The position numbers were made by a program, and so were the translations under genes. From NCBI GenBank assembly GCA_030673355.1, contig DAOVJF010000210.1, forward strand, positions 1-5,482: 5,482 nt of DNA. Direction: 5' to 3'. Positions 1 through 5,482 of this stretch are shown piece after piece. Below the pieces are notes generated by a model that did not search any database, had not been told where the DNA came from, and was given only the letters and a program-made list of their open reading frames with translations. The stretch comes from Planctomycetota bacterium (lineage in GTDB: Bacteria > JAJVIF01 > JAPKYR01). Positions within the stretch are counted from its first letter, which is position 1; the number at the start of each line of letters is the position of its first letter.

Positions 1-189
1 AAGGTGGTCGCGGAGGGCATGCTTCTGGGGGGAATATTCACTCTTATGTACAGCATAGGATGGTGCTTCGTGTTCGCTCCGACGATAGCGGTTCTGGCTG
101 TCGGAATCGGATTAGTTGTCACAGTGATCCTGGGCTACGTTAAGTATGCCAAGAACCCACCGGATACGAATAAACCCGGGAGCGATTAA
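1..189 (+). CDS. C-terminal part of a small two-helix membrane protein (partial at left edge)
   Basis: The frame is open from the first base and ends with TAA at 187-189, so the true start probably lies outside the window. Within it, GTG at 4 and ATG at 19 are possible starts. A GGAGGG at 12-17 sits only one base before the ATG, too close to act as its ribosome site. The peptide has two hydrophobic stretches, about residues 6-28 (LLGGIFTLMYSIGWCFVFAP) and 29-46 (IAVLAVGIGLVVTVILGY). A basic turn (KYAK) and a short polar tail ending PGSD follow. This is the pattern of a hairpin-type inner-membrane protein or the end of a longer one. I recognise no family and assign no function. It converges with the tRNA-like sequence, whose 3' end lies 16 bp beyond the stop. 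The hydrophobic pattern makes a real coding region likely, but shortness and truncation limit certainty. Confidence 0.5.
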   Translation, partial: KVVAEGMLLGGIFTLMYSIGWCFVFAPTIAVLAVGIGLVVTVILGYVKYAKNPPDTNKPGSD

Positions 190-204
190 CACCCGCAATC
201 CGAG

Positions 205-273
205 TCGGAGTGTTGAGATTCGAACTCACGGTCTGCTGCTCCCCAAGCAGGCGTGCTAACCTGGACCCAATTA
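205..273 (-). pseudogene. tRNA-Pro(GGG)-like gene, degenerate: 5' acceptor strand and D stem missing
   Basis: Read on the minus strand, most of a tRNA is visible. The anticodon loop TTGGGGA (246-240) has anticodon GGG at 244-242, U33 and G37, as in proline tRNAs. The anticodon stem CCTGC/GCAGC (251-247 with 239-235) has four of five pairs. A five-base variable loop (234-230) follows, then a T loop TTCGAAT (224-218) on a stem with four of five pairs. The 3' acceptor strand is CACTCCG (212-206) with discriminator A (205), and no CCA is encoded. D-loop GG (261-260) and the 3' D strand GCAC (256-253) are present. The partner D strand is not, and the expected 5' acceptor strand CGGAGTG is absent. 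The bases in its place (about 280-274) do not pair with 212-206. It is therefore probably a non-functional remnant, such as an attachment-site scar, unless the 5' end is supplied in an unusual way. Confidence 0.55.
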
Positions 274-320
274 CCATAAATAAAATGGTTAGACATCATT
301 CTGTTTAGTGTTTGTTTTCT

Positions 321-348
321 TTATGTCAAGGCTGACTTCCGGTATAAC
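321..348 (+). promoter_or_regulatory. weak candidate promoter for the GNAT gene
   Basis: TATAAC at 343-348 is a fair -10 box, 20 bp before the ATG at 369. The only -35-like hexamer at workable spacing (16 bp) is TTATGT at 321-326, a poor match to TTGACA. The region between the tRNA remnant and the ATG is AT-rich and must carry the promoter, because the gene stands alone on this strand. The exact boxes are a guess. Confidence 0.25.
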
Positions 349-368
349 TATGATTCTAAAGGTGAATT

Positions 369-1262
369 ATGCAGGCTTCAATCAGGCAATATAACCACGC
401 ATCAGATTACGAAAAGGTCGGTGATTTCCTTATAAGGACATACCGTACGGAGGGTGGGCATATCAACTGGCTGCAGCCGCGTTGGGAGTACATGCATTAT
501 CACCCTTATATTAAGAAACTTGATTTAAACCTGATCGGCGTATGGGAGGCGAATGGAGAAATCGTGGGTGTCGTCCATCCGGAGCATGGCCTGGGGACAG
601 CCTATTTCGAGATCGATCCCAATTTCGCCGATCTTAAAACAGAAATGTTGAAATACGCTGAAGAGCACCTAAATGCCTTGAATGAAGGTGTAAGGCAGCT
701 ACGGGTTTACATCAACGATAATGACGATGACTTCCAGGCAGTAGCATCGGAGATTGGATATGTGAAGAGCGATCGATGCGAACCAATGTCACAAATAGTT
801 CTTCCAGGCTCAAATCCCACAGTATCGCTTCCGGATGGATTCCGCCTGATTTCCCTTGCAGAAGAAAATGACCTTCGAAAGATTGACCGGGTGATGTGGC
901 GTGGGTTTAATCACGGAGATGAACCGCCCGAAGGCGGCATTAAAGATCGAAAATTCATGCAGTCGGCCCCCAATTTCAGAGAGGATCTTAATATTGTTGT
1001 CGAAGCACCCGATGGCAACTTCGTGTCTTACTGCGGCATGTGGTTCGAACCAGTGAATAAAATAGCGTATGTCGAGCCCGTGGCTACTGATCCCGACTAC
1101 CGGAGGATGGGGTTGGCAAGTATTGCAGTCGTTGAGGGTGTCCGACGATGCGGGGAACTTGGAGCAACAGCGGCCTACGTTGGCTCAGATATGCCGGTCT
1201 ACCTGTCGATGGGTTTCAGCCAGATCTACAATCGTTCGGAATGGCGGCGGGAGTGGGGGTAG
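369..1262 (+). CDS. tandem GNAT-family N-acetyltransferase
   Basis: The 297-residue protein fits two fused GNAT folds. The C-terminal one (about 155-297) is clear. Beta4 and motif A read VEPVATDPDYRRMGLASIAV (235-254), with the acetyl-CoA pyrophosphate loop R245-R-M-G248-L-A250, a good R/Q-x-x-G-x-G/A match. Then come an alpha helix (256-264), a strand AAYVG (268-272) and the typical ending YLSMGF (278-283). The N-terminal half (1-145) has GNAT-like strand-helix order (IGVWEANGEIVGVV at 56-69; a GY pair at 130-131 before a final strand) but lacks a pyrophosphate loop. It is probably a degenerate domain for substrate binding or pairing, as in other tandem GNATs such as mycothiol synthase types. 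The substrate is unknown. No signal peptide or membrane segment is seen, so it is cytosolic. The ATG at 369 is supported by AAAGGTG at 358-364, five bases upstream of it. The gene is single and converges with the lipoprotein gene. Confidence 0.85.
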   Translation: MQASIRQYNHASDYEKVGDFLIRTYRTEGGHINWLQPRWEYMHYHPYIKKLDLNLIGVWEANGEIVGVVHPEHGLGTAYFEIDPNFADLKTEMLKYAEEHLNALNEGVRQLRVYINDNDDDFQAVASEIGYVKSDRCEPMSQIVLPGSNPTVSLPDGFRLISLAEENDLRKIDRVMWRGFNHGDEPPEGGIKDRKFMQSAPNFREDLNIVVEAPDGNFVSYCGMWFEPVNKIAYVEPVATDPDYRRMGLASIAVVEGVRRCGELGATAAYVGSDMPVYLSMGFSQIYNRSEWRREWG

Positions 1263-1341
1263 TGTCGTAGTCTGCCCTGATCGCTTTCGGCATGCCTTCG
1301 TCCTGTTTAGTAATGTCAATAATTATTAGTATAGTATAAAA

Positions 1342-1371
1342 GCAGGTTTTGGACCATCCTCCCATGCCTGC
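1342..1371 (-). terminator. weak terminator-like hairpin after the lipoprotein gene
   Basis: On the minus strand, GCAGG (1371-1367) can pair with CCTGC (1346-1342) around a 20-base loop, followed directly by TTTTAT (1341-1336). The stem is short and the loop long, so it is a poor intrinsic terminator. It sits about 20 bp past the lipoprotein stop, in the 128-bp gap between convergent genes, where one would be expected. Nothing else is recognisable in this gap. Confidence 0.25.
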
Positions 1372-1390
1372 CGGGCTACAAGACTCCGCA

Positions 1391-3871
1391 CTACCAGAGT
1401 TGAAAAATGCGAACGCCATAATCAACTTCCGCAAGATATAAGTAAGGCCCTTCGATTTCCAGGTTGATACTTTGTCCCGGTGTAGTAAACGAAGCCACTG
1501 ATGTTAAATTCATGGGATCATGAACATCGAAAATCTGTACTCCCTGGAGATTCGCAATATATGCGTATGAATCCTGCACGATGAGCCTGATAGCGTAGCC
1601 TTCGGTGATAACCTTGTTAAGGAATTCAAGGTCGCCGGAGGGCGTGATTGTGTAAAATTCCAAGGTGCTTTCATCATCCGCATGACTGGCCACGTACAGA
1701 AGGTCATCCCTTATAACAAGGCCACGGGGAAGATTGGCTGTCAGAGTTTCGCTCCGCAGGAACGGGTTCGAAGGTGAACTGACATCGAACACCTGGATTC
1801 CGAAATTGTCAGGGTCACCGGAGGATATGTATGCGAAATTATTCTGTACTTCGATATCGAACGCAAGATCAGACAGCAAGAATCCGGTTACATGGTGTGC
1901 GGTTTCCAGCGGCTCTATTTCGAAAATATCCAGAGCCCCTGGATAGGAATAATTATTGAAATTATTGTTCGACACACAATATAAAAACCCATTTTCAATT
2001 GAGAGATCACCAAACCAGAAAAAAGAGATACTTATTGAACTGTATAATGGGACCGGATTATCGATATTACTGAGATCATAAACAATCAAATCTGCACCAA
2101 GGAATCTCTCGTTAAGTGTAAATGCATTGTCTTCTTGAATTAATATTCTTGACGCACCACCATAAGGGAAATCCAGGGTCCTGATGTGCGACGGACTATA
2201 GGGGTCGGAAATGTCAAAGATGTATATATAACCAGCAACGACGTAAAGATGGTTATCCTTAACAGCGACATCCTTGACGTCACCCATGGAAGTAAGTCCA
2301 GCAAGATCTATGATTGAATCAGGCTCATTAAACTGTTTAAACCAAATTGTGCCACCATAAGCTATGCAAAGTCTGTTTCCGCATGCCGCCATTGCCGCGT
2401 CATACTGAGCTGGAAAACTGCATGATGCTGAAATGGTGAGATCGTGAGTTTCAAAATCAAATTTATAAACGCGCAAGTCACTAAAATATTTAAGATACAA
2501 ATACCCATTTGAGATGCACAAATCAGTACAAAAAAGGAATGGATAAGATATTTCATTAACCTGTTGGGCGGATTCAGGAGGATCAATGTCATAAACACCA
2601 ATCTTAATTTGGTTACATGTAAATGCATAACCGTTCATTATTTCTACATCGAAGTACCAATTGGCTGAAATCGTGTTTGCAATAAGTGCATTTTCCGGTA
2701 CCGATATATCAAGAATAAGCATATTGGAGCCGGTCTTGTTGACCACTACCGCAAGGTTACCTTCAACGTCAATCGCCGAACACGCCTCCTCGGATTCTAC
2801 CCAATGCACGATGTGGGCATCCGAAGGGGGATCAACATCAACGATCCGGACTCCTTCCAGCTCCAGGGCTATATAAGCATAGCCGTCCTGCACCGCGATG
2901 TCCTCGCCATTACCTTCAATGGTGATTGTATTAACGATCTCAGGGGATTCAGGATTCTCGATATTGATAATCTGAAGACGGCAGTCTTCGTCGCTTATTA
3001 CATACGCAAAATCCCCATCCACTGCGATCTTAGTCAGGTCCAATCCCGTATTAAGGCTTGCAGCCATCCGTGGATTACCTGGATCGTTAGTATCAATTAC
3101 TTTAAATTCATTATTACTTGAGAGCATGTATGTGTAATTATCTGTCATTGCGACATCAATTGAGTCAAATTTCAATGTTGCCAGTCCAACTTCCTGCATA
3201 CTGGATAAGAAGGGCGCTTCGATTTCTATCTCCAGAGGCATATCGAGCATATCCGACAACCCCCCAGCGTCCTCCACCCTTAATTGAACGAAATAGATTC
3301 CCTCCTCCTCGTAAACATGCAAAGGCTCCTGCTCCTCACTCTCGATTTGGAATCCGACATCGGGATCATATGAAAAATCCCATTCCCATTTCACAATGTC
3401 GTCTTCTCCATCGGGATCCGTTGAGTCATCGTAGAACTGGATCTGAATTCCAGGTTCAACGAAGGTTGTACTCGCATGAGCACCGGCAACAGGGGGATCA
3501 TTGTCTTCACCATCATCCGGGTCTCCTGAATCAACGATCAAAATATCTTCAGATCTAACAACCGGGCCATCATTGTCAGAGTTAACGACAACTCTCAGGA
3601 CAATCCATGTGGCTGTGTCAACCTCGGGAGCCGTAAATAAAGTTGTAGCGGCATCGGGATTTTCAATGCTTCCGAACCCGACTGGTTCTACAGCCCATAA
3701 ATAACTGATTCCCGAATCACTGTGCGCATCGATATGGAACTCGACTGTGGTTCCCTCAGGAACTTCTGATGGCCCGATAATACTCCCGACCATTAGATTA
3801 TTCCCACCGTGGAAGCAGCCTGACAGGAAACCCAGTCCGAGGAGGAGAAAAGGAAGGTGGTGGATTTTCAC
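1391..3871 (-). CDS. secreted lipoprotein: Ig/PKD-like domains plus fourteen LVIVD beta-propeller repeats
   Basis: The 826-residue protein begins with a lipoprotein signal peptide: basic/polar start, hydrophobic core PFLLLGLGFL (7-16) and lipobox L-S-G-C with lipidated Cys19. No Asp follows the Cys, which in proteobacteria would favour the outer membrane. Residues about 29-113 form an Ig/PKD-like domain (PSEVPEGTTVEF... SYLWAVEP). An acidic linker (115-127, DPDDGEDNDPP) leads to a typical PKD domain (about 128-217; W164-D-F, then HVYEEEGIYFVQLRVED). Residues about 228-826 hold fourteen repeats of roughly 42 residues with the LVIVD pattern 'V-x-(D/N)-G/N-x-A/L-Y-(V/I)... (V/I)-x-I/V-x-D/N-I-x-x-P'. 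The start chosen is GTG at 3871, because GGAGG (3882-3878) lies six bases before it. An in-frame TTG at 3877 directly abuts that site and is unlikely. LVIVD proteins are surface or secreted proteins generally of unknown role; binding or adhesion is inference only. The gene is monocistronic. Confidence 0.9.
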   Translation of the reverse strand: MKIHHLPFLLLGLGFLSGCFHGGNNLMVGSIIGPSEVPEGTTVEFHIDAHSDSGISYLWAVEPVGFGSIENPDAATTLFTAPEVDTATWIVLRVVVNSDNDGPVVRSEDILIVDSGDPDDGEDNDPPVAGAHASTTFVEPGIQIQFYDDSTDPDGEDDIVKWEWDFSYDPDVGFQIESEEQEPLHVYEEEGIYFVQLRVEDAGGLSDMLDMPLEIEIEAPFLSSMQEVGLATLKFDSIDVAMTDNYTYMLSSNNEFKVIDTNDPGNPRMAASLNTGLDLTKIAVDGDFAYVISDEDCRLQIINIENPESPEIVNTITIEGNGEDIAVQDGYAYIALELEGVRIVDVDPPSDAHIVHWVESEEACSAIDVEGNLAVVVNKTGSNMLILDISVPENALIANTISANWYFDVEIMNGYAFTCNQIKIGVYDIDPPESAQQVNEISYPFLFCTDLCISNGYLYLKYFSDLRVYKFDFETHDLTISASCSFPAQYDAAMAACGNRLCIAYGGTIWFKQFNEPDSIIDLAGLTSMGDVKDVAVKDNHLYVVAGYIYIFDISDPYSPSHIRTLDFPYGGASRILIQEDNAFTLNERFLGADLIVYDLSNIDNPVPLYSSISISFFWFGDLSIENGFLYCVSNNNFNNYSYPGALDIFEIEPLETAHHVTGFLLSDLAFDIEVQNNFAYISSGDPDNFGIQVFDVSSPSNPFLRSETLTANLPRGLVIRDDLLYVASHADDESTLEFYTITPSGDLEFLNKVITEGYAIRLIVQDSYAYIANLQGVQIFDVHDPMNLTSVASFTTPGQSINLEIEGPYLYLAEVDYGVRIFQLW

Positions 3872-3877
3872 ATGCAA

Positions 3878-3882
3878 CCTCC
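3878..3882 (-). promoter_or_regulatory. ribosome binding site fixing the GTG start of the lipoprotein
   Basis: GGAGG on the minus strand ends six bases before GTG at 3871, ideal spacing. The in-frame TTG at 3877 touches the site with no spacer. An ATG at 3873 is out of frame and closes at once (ATG TGA). Confidence 0.75.
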
Positions 3883-3907
3883 AACTGCTTTTTTTTCATT
3901 CAATCTC

Positions 3908-3936
3908 GATATACTACATAATGTAATGGATGTCAA
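3908..3936 (-). promoter_or_regulatory. sigma70-type promoter of the lipoprotein gene
   Basis: On the minus strand there is a perfect TTGACA -35 box (3936-3931), an exact 17-base spacer, and TATATC (3913-3908) as the -10 box (four of six matches). Transcription would begin near 3901, giving a leader of about 30 bases before the GTG at 3871, with a strong GGAGG ribosome site within it. The promoter lies between the gene and the CCCGGG hairpin and inverted-repeat element upstream, so the element did not separate gene from promoter. Confidence 0.7.
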
Positions 3937-3943
3937 TTGAATC

Positions 3944-3963
3944 CCCGGGAGGTGAATCCCGGG
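3944..3963. repeat. CCCGGG hairpin flanking the inverted-repeat element
   Basis: Two CCCGGG blocks (3944-3949 and 3958-3963) form a six-pair GC-only stem with an eight-base loop. They also form part of a direct repeat, GAATCCCCGGG (3939-3949) and GAATCCCGGG (3954-3963). The second block ends right where the left arm of the inverted-repeat element begins. It could be a subterminal hairpin of the kind IS200/RAYT transposases read. No equivalent is obvious on the right side. Confidence 0.5.
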
Positions 3964-4164
3964 CTGAGAAAAGGGGACAGTGACCTATTGATTATCATTG
4001 ATATATTTACTAATGTCGCGACACATCCCAATATGCTGAGATCGTAGTTTTAAAAAGGCGCAGGATTATCCTGGTGACTTGAAAGGTCGGTGACGTCCCG
4101 AAAAAGAATTCAGAGTAGTTAAGGTACGTATAGAATTCAATAGGTCACTGTCCCCTTTTCCCAG
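3964..4164. mobile_element. miniature element with 28-bp terminal inverted repeats (RAYT/IS200-like, MITE-type)
   Basis: The left arm 3964-3991 and the right arm 4137-4164 are reverse complements over 28 bases with one mismatch. The innermost 24 bases (3968-3991 against 4137-4160) match perfectly; the core reads AAAAGGGGACAGTGACC. Repeats built on GGGGACAG are, to my knowledge, common around REP-associated tyrosine transposase genes in many bacteria. The 145-bp interior has no full ORF, so this is a non-autonomous or internally deleted copy. It contains two short palindromes, TGTCGCGACA (4014-4023) and CAGGATTATCCTG (4061-4073), and a direct repeat AGAATTCA (4105-4112 and 4132-4139). No target duplication is visible, as expected for the IS200 type. 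The inverted repeat is certain; the family assignment is inference. Confidence 0.65.
4090..4122 (+). pseudogene. possible ten-codon remnant of a RAYT transposase start
   Basis: Inside the inverted-repeat element, GTG at 4090 opens a frame reading (M)TSRKRIQSS and stops at TAA 4120-4122. AAAGG (4082-4086) lies three bases upstream, as a crude ribosome site. RAYT proteins often start with a motif like M-x-R-K-x-R-I-Q followed by FPGAxYHV, so the first eight residues fit. The rest of the gene would have been removed by a deletion ending before the right arm. The match is short and may be chance. Confidence 0.25.
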
Positions 4165-4256
4165 GCTCCTGTTTAAAGACCCACTCATTAATATTTGCAT
4201 TTTCAACCTAACTATGCTGCCATTGGGGTGGCGCTATCAGAAACGCCTTAACCGGC

Positions 4257-4262
4257 AAAGGA
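4257..4262 (+). promoter_or_regulatory. ribosome binding site supporting a TTG start for the dehydrogenase
   Basis: AAAGGA ends six bases before TTG at 4269 and twelve before the in-frame ATG at 4275. The spacing favours TTG, but the ATG remains possible, since starting at MLTFGVIGSS also fits the first beta strand of the family. Confidence 0.5.
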
Positions 4263-4268
4263 AAATCA

Positions 4269-5423
4269 TTGGATATGCTGACATTTGGAGTCATCGGATC
4301 ATCGAATAAAGAGGATGAGAGACGTGTACCAATTCATCCCGATCACTTTCAGCGAATTCCGGATAATTGCCTTCGCCACCTTGTATTCGAGGAAGGTTAT
4401 GGTGCACCATTTGGTATCGAGGACTCGGAAATTTCAGCCCGAACGGGAGGTATAGCCACCCGCCATGAAATATTATCCCAAATTGGACAGGTTATCATAC
4501 TCAAACCTGTATTATCTGATCTGATGGAATTATGCGAAGGCGGGACCCTGTGGGGGTGGCCACACTGTGTGCAGCAATTGGATATTACTCAGGCGGCGAT
4601 TGATCGAAGGCAGACACTTATTGCATTTGAGGATATGTTTATCTGGGGACCGGACGGCCAGATTGGGCGACACACGTTTTATAAGAACAACGAATTGGCC
4701 GGCTACTGCTCTGTAATACACGCCCTGCAGCTTAAAGGAATCGACGGGCACTATGGGAACCAGCGTAAAACGATCATTTTTAGTTTCGGTGCGGTCAGTC
4801 GCGGGGCAATCTACGCTCTCAAGGCGCGCGGGTTCAGAGATATCACAACCTGCATCTTGCGTCCCGATCACGAGGTTCGTGAAGAAGTGCTTGATTGTCA
4901 CTATGTTAGAATTCGGGAAGATAATGATGGTAAAGACGATATTTTAATAATTGAGCACGATGGTACGACCAGACCTTTGAGTGACCTGATCTGTGAATCA
5001 GAAATAATAGTGAATGGGACCTATCAGGATCCCGATCATCCGCTGCTTTTTGTGACAGAAGAAACGATATCATCGCTTAAACCGGGTTGCCTGATTATTG
5101 ATGTCAGTTGCGATGAAGGTATGGGATTCTCTTTTGCAAGACCGACCACATTTAAGGAACCAATAATTAAGTTTGGTACAGTAGATTATTACGCTGTGGA
5201 TCATTCGGCGAGTTATCTGTGGGAAAGCGCCTCGAGATCAATTTCCGCAGCACTCATCGTCTATTTACCAGCAGTCTTAGCGGGTCGTGAGAGCTGGCAG
5301 CAGAATGAGACCATTCGACAGGCTGTAAATATAGATGCCGGGGTGATACAAAAACCGATTATTTTGTCATTTCAGAAGCGTCAGCAAGCATATCCCCACA
5401 CGGTTTCAACATCGGAAACCTGA
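4269..5423 (+). CDS. AlaDH/PNT-superfamily amino-acid dehydrogenase, N5-(carboxyethyl)ornithine synthase-like
   Basis: The 384-residue protein has the two-domain layout of alanine and saccharopine dehydrogenases. The N-terminal domain opens FGVIGSSNKEDERRVPIHP, with R19 where alanine dehydrogenase binds substrate carboxylate. K79 (ILKP) and H99 (WGWPHCVQQ) fall where that enzyme has its catalytic Lys and His. The Rossmann loop is SFGAVSRGA (172-180), with G174 and G179. The second strand ends C-I-L-R198 rather than with an acidic residue, suggesting NADP(H). IIDVSCDEG (276-284) matches the VDVAxDQGG region. VNGTYQDP (248-255) and VDHSASYLWESAS (310-322) look more like saccharopine dehydrogenase (INCIYL; DHxPSLLPRES) than alanine dehydrogenase. 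The likely reaction is reductive condensation of a keto acid with an amino acid (opine-type) or its reverse, in the cytosol. It is longer than the roughly 310-residue lactococcal carboxyethylornithine synthase. No pathway partners are nearby. The start is TTG 4269 or ATG 4275. Confidence 0.8.
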   Translation: MDMLTFGVIGSSNKEDERRVPIHPDHFQRIPDNCLRHLVFEEGYGAPFGIEDSEISARTGGIATRHEILSQIGQVIILKPVLSDLMELCEGGTLWGWPHCVQQLDITQAAIDRRQTLIAFEDMFIWGPDGQIGRHTFYKNNELAGYCSVIHALQLKGIDGHYGNQRKTIIFSFGAVSRGAIYALKARGFRDITTCILRPDHEVREEVLDCHYVRIREDNDGKDDILIIEHDGTTRPLSDLICESEIIVNGTYQDPDHPLLFVTEETISSLKPGCLIIDVSCDEGMGFSFARPTTFKEPIIKFGTVDYYAVDHSASYLWESASRSISAALIVYLPAVLAGRESWQQNETIRQAVNIDAGVIQKPIILSFQKRQQAYPHTVSTSET

Positions 5424-5426
5424 ATC

Positions 5427-5472
5427 ATACCCGTGAACAGACTGTCAAAGTGAATGTTCAACCCCCGGGTAT
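5427..5472. repeat. imperfect hairpin downstream of the dehydrogenase gene
   Basis: ATACCCGTGAAC (5427-5438) can pair with GTTCA (5456-5460) plus CGGGTAT (5466-5472), giving twelve pairs interrupted by a five-base bulge (ACCCC) with a 17-base loop. It starts four bases past the stop. No T tract follows, so it is not a standard intrinsic terminator. It could protect the mRNA 3' end or be the edge of a repeat continuing beyond the window. Confidence 0.4.
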
Positions 5473-5482
5473 AAGTTAGGAA

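Noticed and set aside
1314..1319. TTGACA on the minus strand in the gap between convergent genes
   Set aside because: No -10 box at 16-18 bp (the spot reads AGGCAT), and it would only transcribe antisense into the GNAT gene.
1069..1329. 86-codon frame overlapping the end of the GNAT gene
   Set aside because: It covers the intact acetyl-CoA-binding region of the GNAT gene in another frame and shows no independent signals.
3118..3558. 146-codon open frame on the plus strand
   Set aside because: It lies wholly antisense to the lipoprotein gene, has low-complexity Pro/Arg/His-rich translation, and has no ribosome site. It is a shadow frame.
1391..3871. repeat region read as a DNA tandem repeat or CRISPR-like array
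   Set aside because: The periodicity is at the protein level (about 42 residues, divergent); no near-identical DNA repeats with spacers are present.
4230..4247. GGCG/CGCC small hairpin before the dehydrogenase
   Set aside because: Four pairs with a ten-base loop is within chance expectation; no riboswitch or attenuator features surround it.
4165..4268. promoter for the dehydrogenase
   Set aside because: AT-rich with TTGCAT (4195-4200) and TAATAT (4189-4194), but no pair of boxes at proper spacing; no defensible call.
4530..4901. 123-codon open frame on the minus strand
   Set aside because: It is antisense to the dehydrogenase, whose family motifs are clear through this stretch, and its translation shows no domain pattern.

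Overview
The window reads as chromosomal DNA from a Gram-negative-type bacterium of moderate GC content. It holds an N-terminal lipobox, Shine-Dalgarno-type ribosome sites, GTG and probably TTG starts, and a sigma70-like promoter. The lineage cannot be fixed from sequence alone. Long PKD/LVIVD beta-propeller lipoproteins and GGGGACAG-type inverted repeats occur in many uncultured or deep-branching bacterial groups, so I do not name a phylum.

Layout. Positions 1-189 (+) hold the tail of a small two-helix membrane protein that runs off the left edge. Positions 205-273 (-) hold a tRNA-Pro(GGG)-like sequence. Its anticodon arm, T arm and 3' acceptor strand are recognisable, but its 5' acceptor strand and D stem are missing. 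Positions 369-1262 (+) encode a tandem GNAT acetyltransferase. Convergent with it, at 1391-3871 (-), is a large lipoprotein with two N-terminal Ig/PKD-like domains and fourteen LVIVD-type repeats, driven by a promoter with a perfect TTGACA -35 box. The 397-bp gap to the next gene contains a roughly 200-bp element bounded by 28-bp inverted repeats. It looks like a miniature or internally deleted relative of a REP-associated tyrosine transposase (RAYT, IS200-like) unit, and may include a ten-codon remnant of the transposase start. Positions 4269-5423 (+) encode an oxidoreductase of the alanine dehydrogenase / transhydrogenase / saccharopine dehydrogenase superfamily, resembling N5-(carboxyethyl)ornithine synthase. 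The last 59 bp hold an imperfect hairpin.

The genes do not form an operon. Orientation alternates, gaps are 100-400 bp, and no shared pathway is evident. The window looks like a mosaic of single-gene units, two of them next to mobile or recombination scars (the broken tRNA and the inverted-repeat element). I do not see a clear new multi-gene system. The most interesting items are the miniature element with its possible transposase stub, the degenerate tRNA, the fourteen-repeat double-propeller lipoprotein, and the dehydrogenase whose motifs mix two subfamilies.
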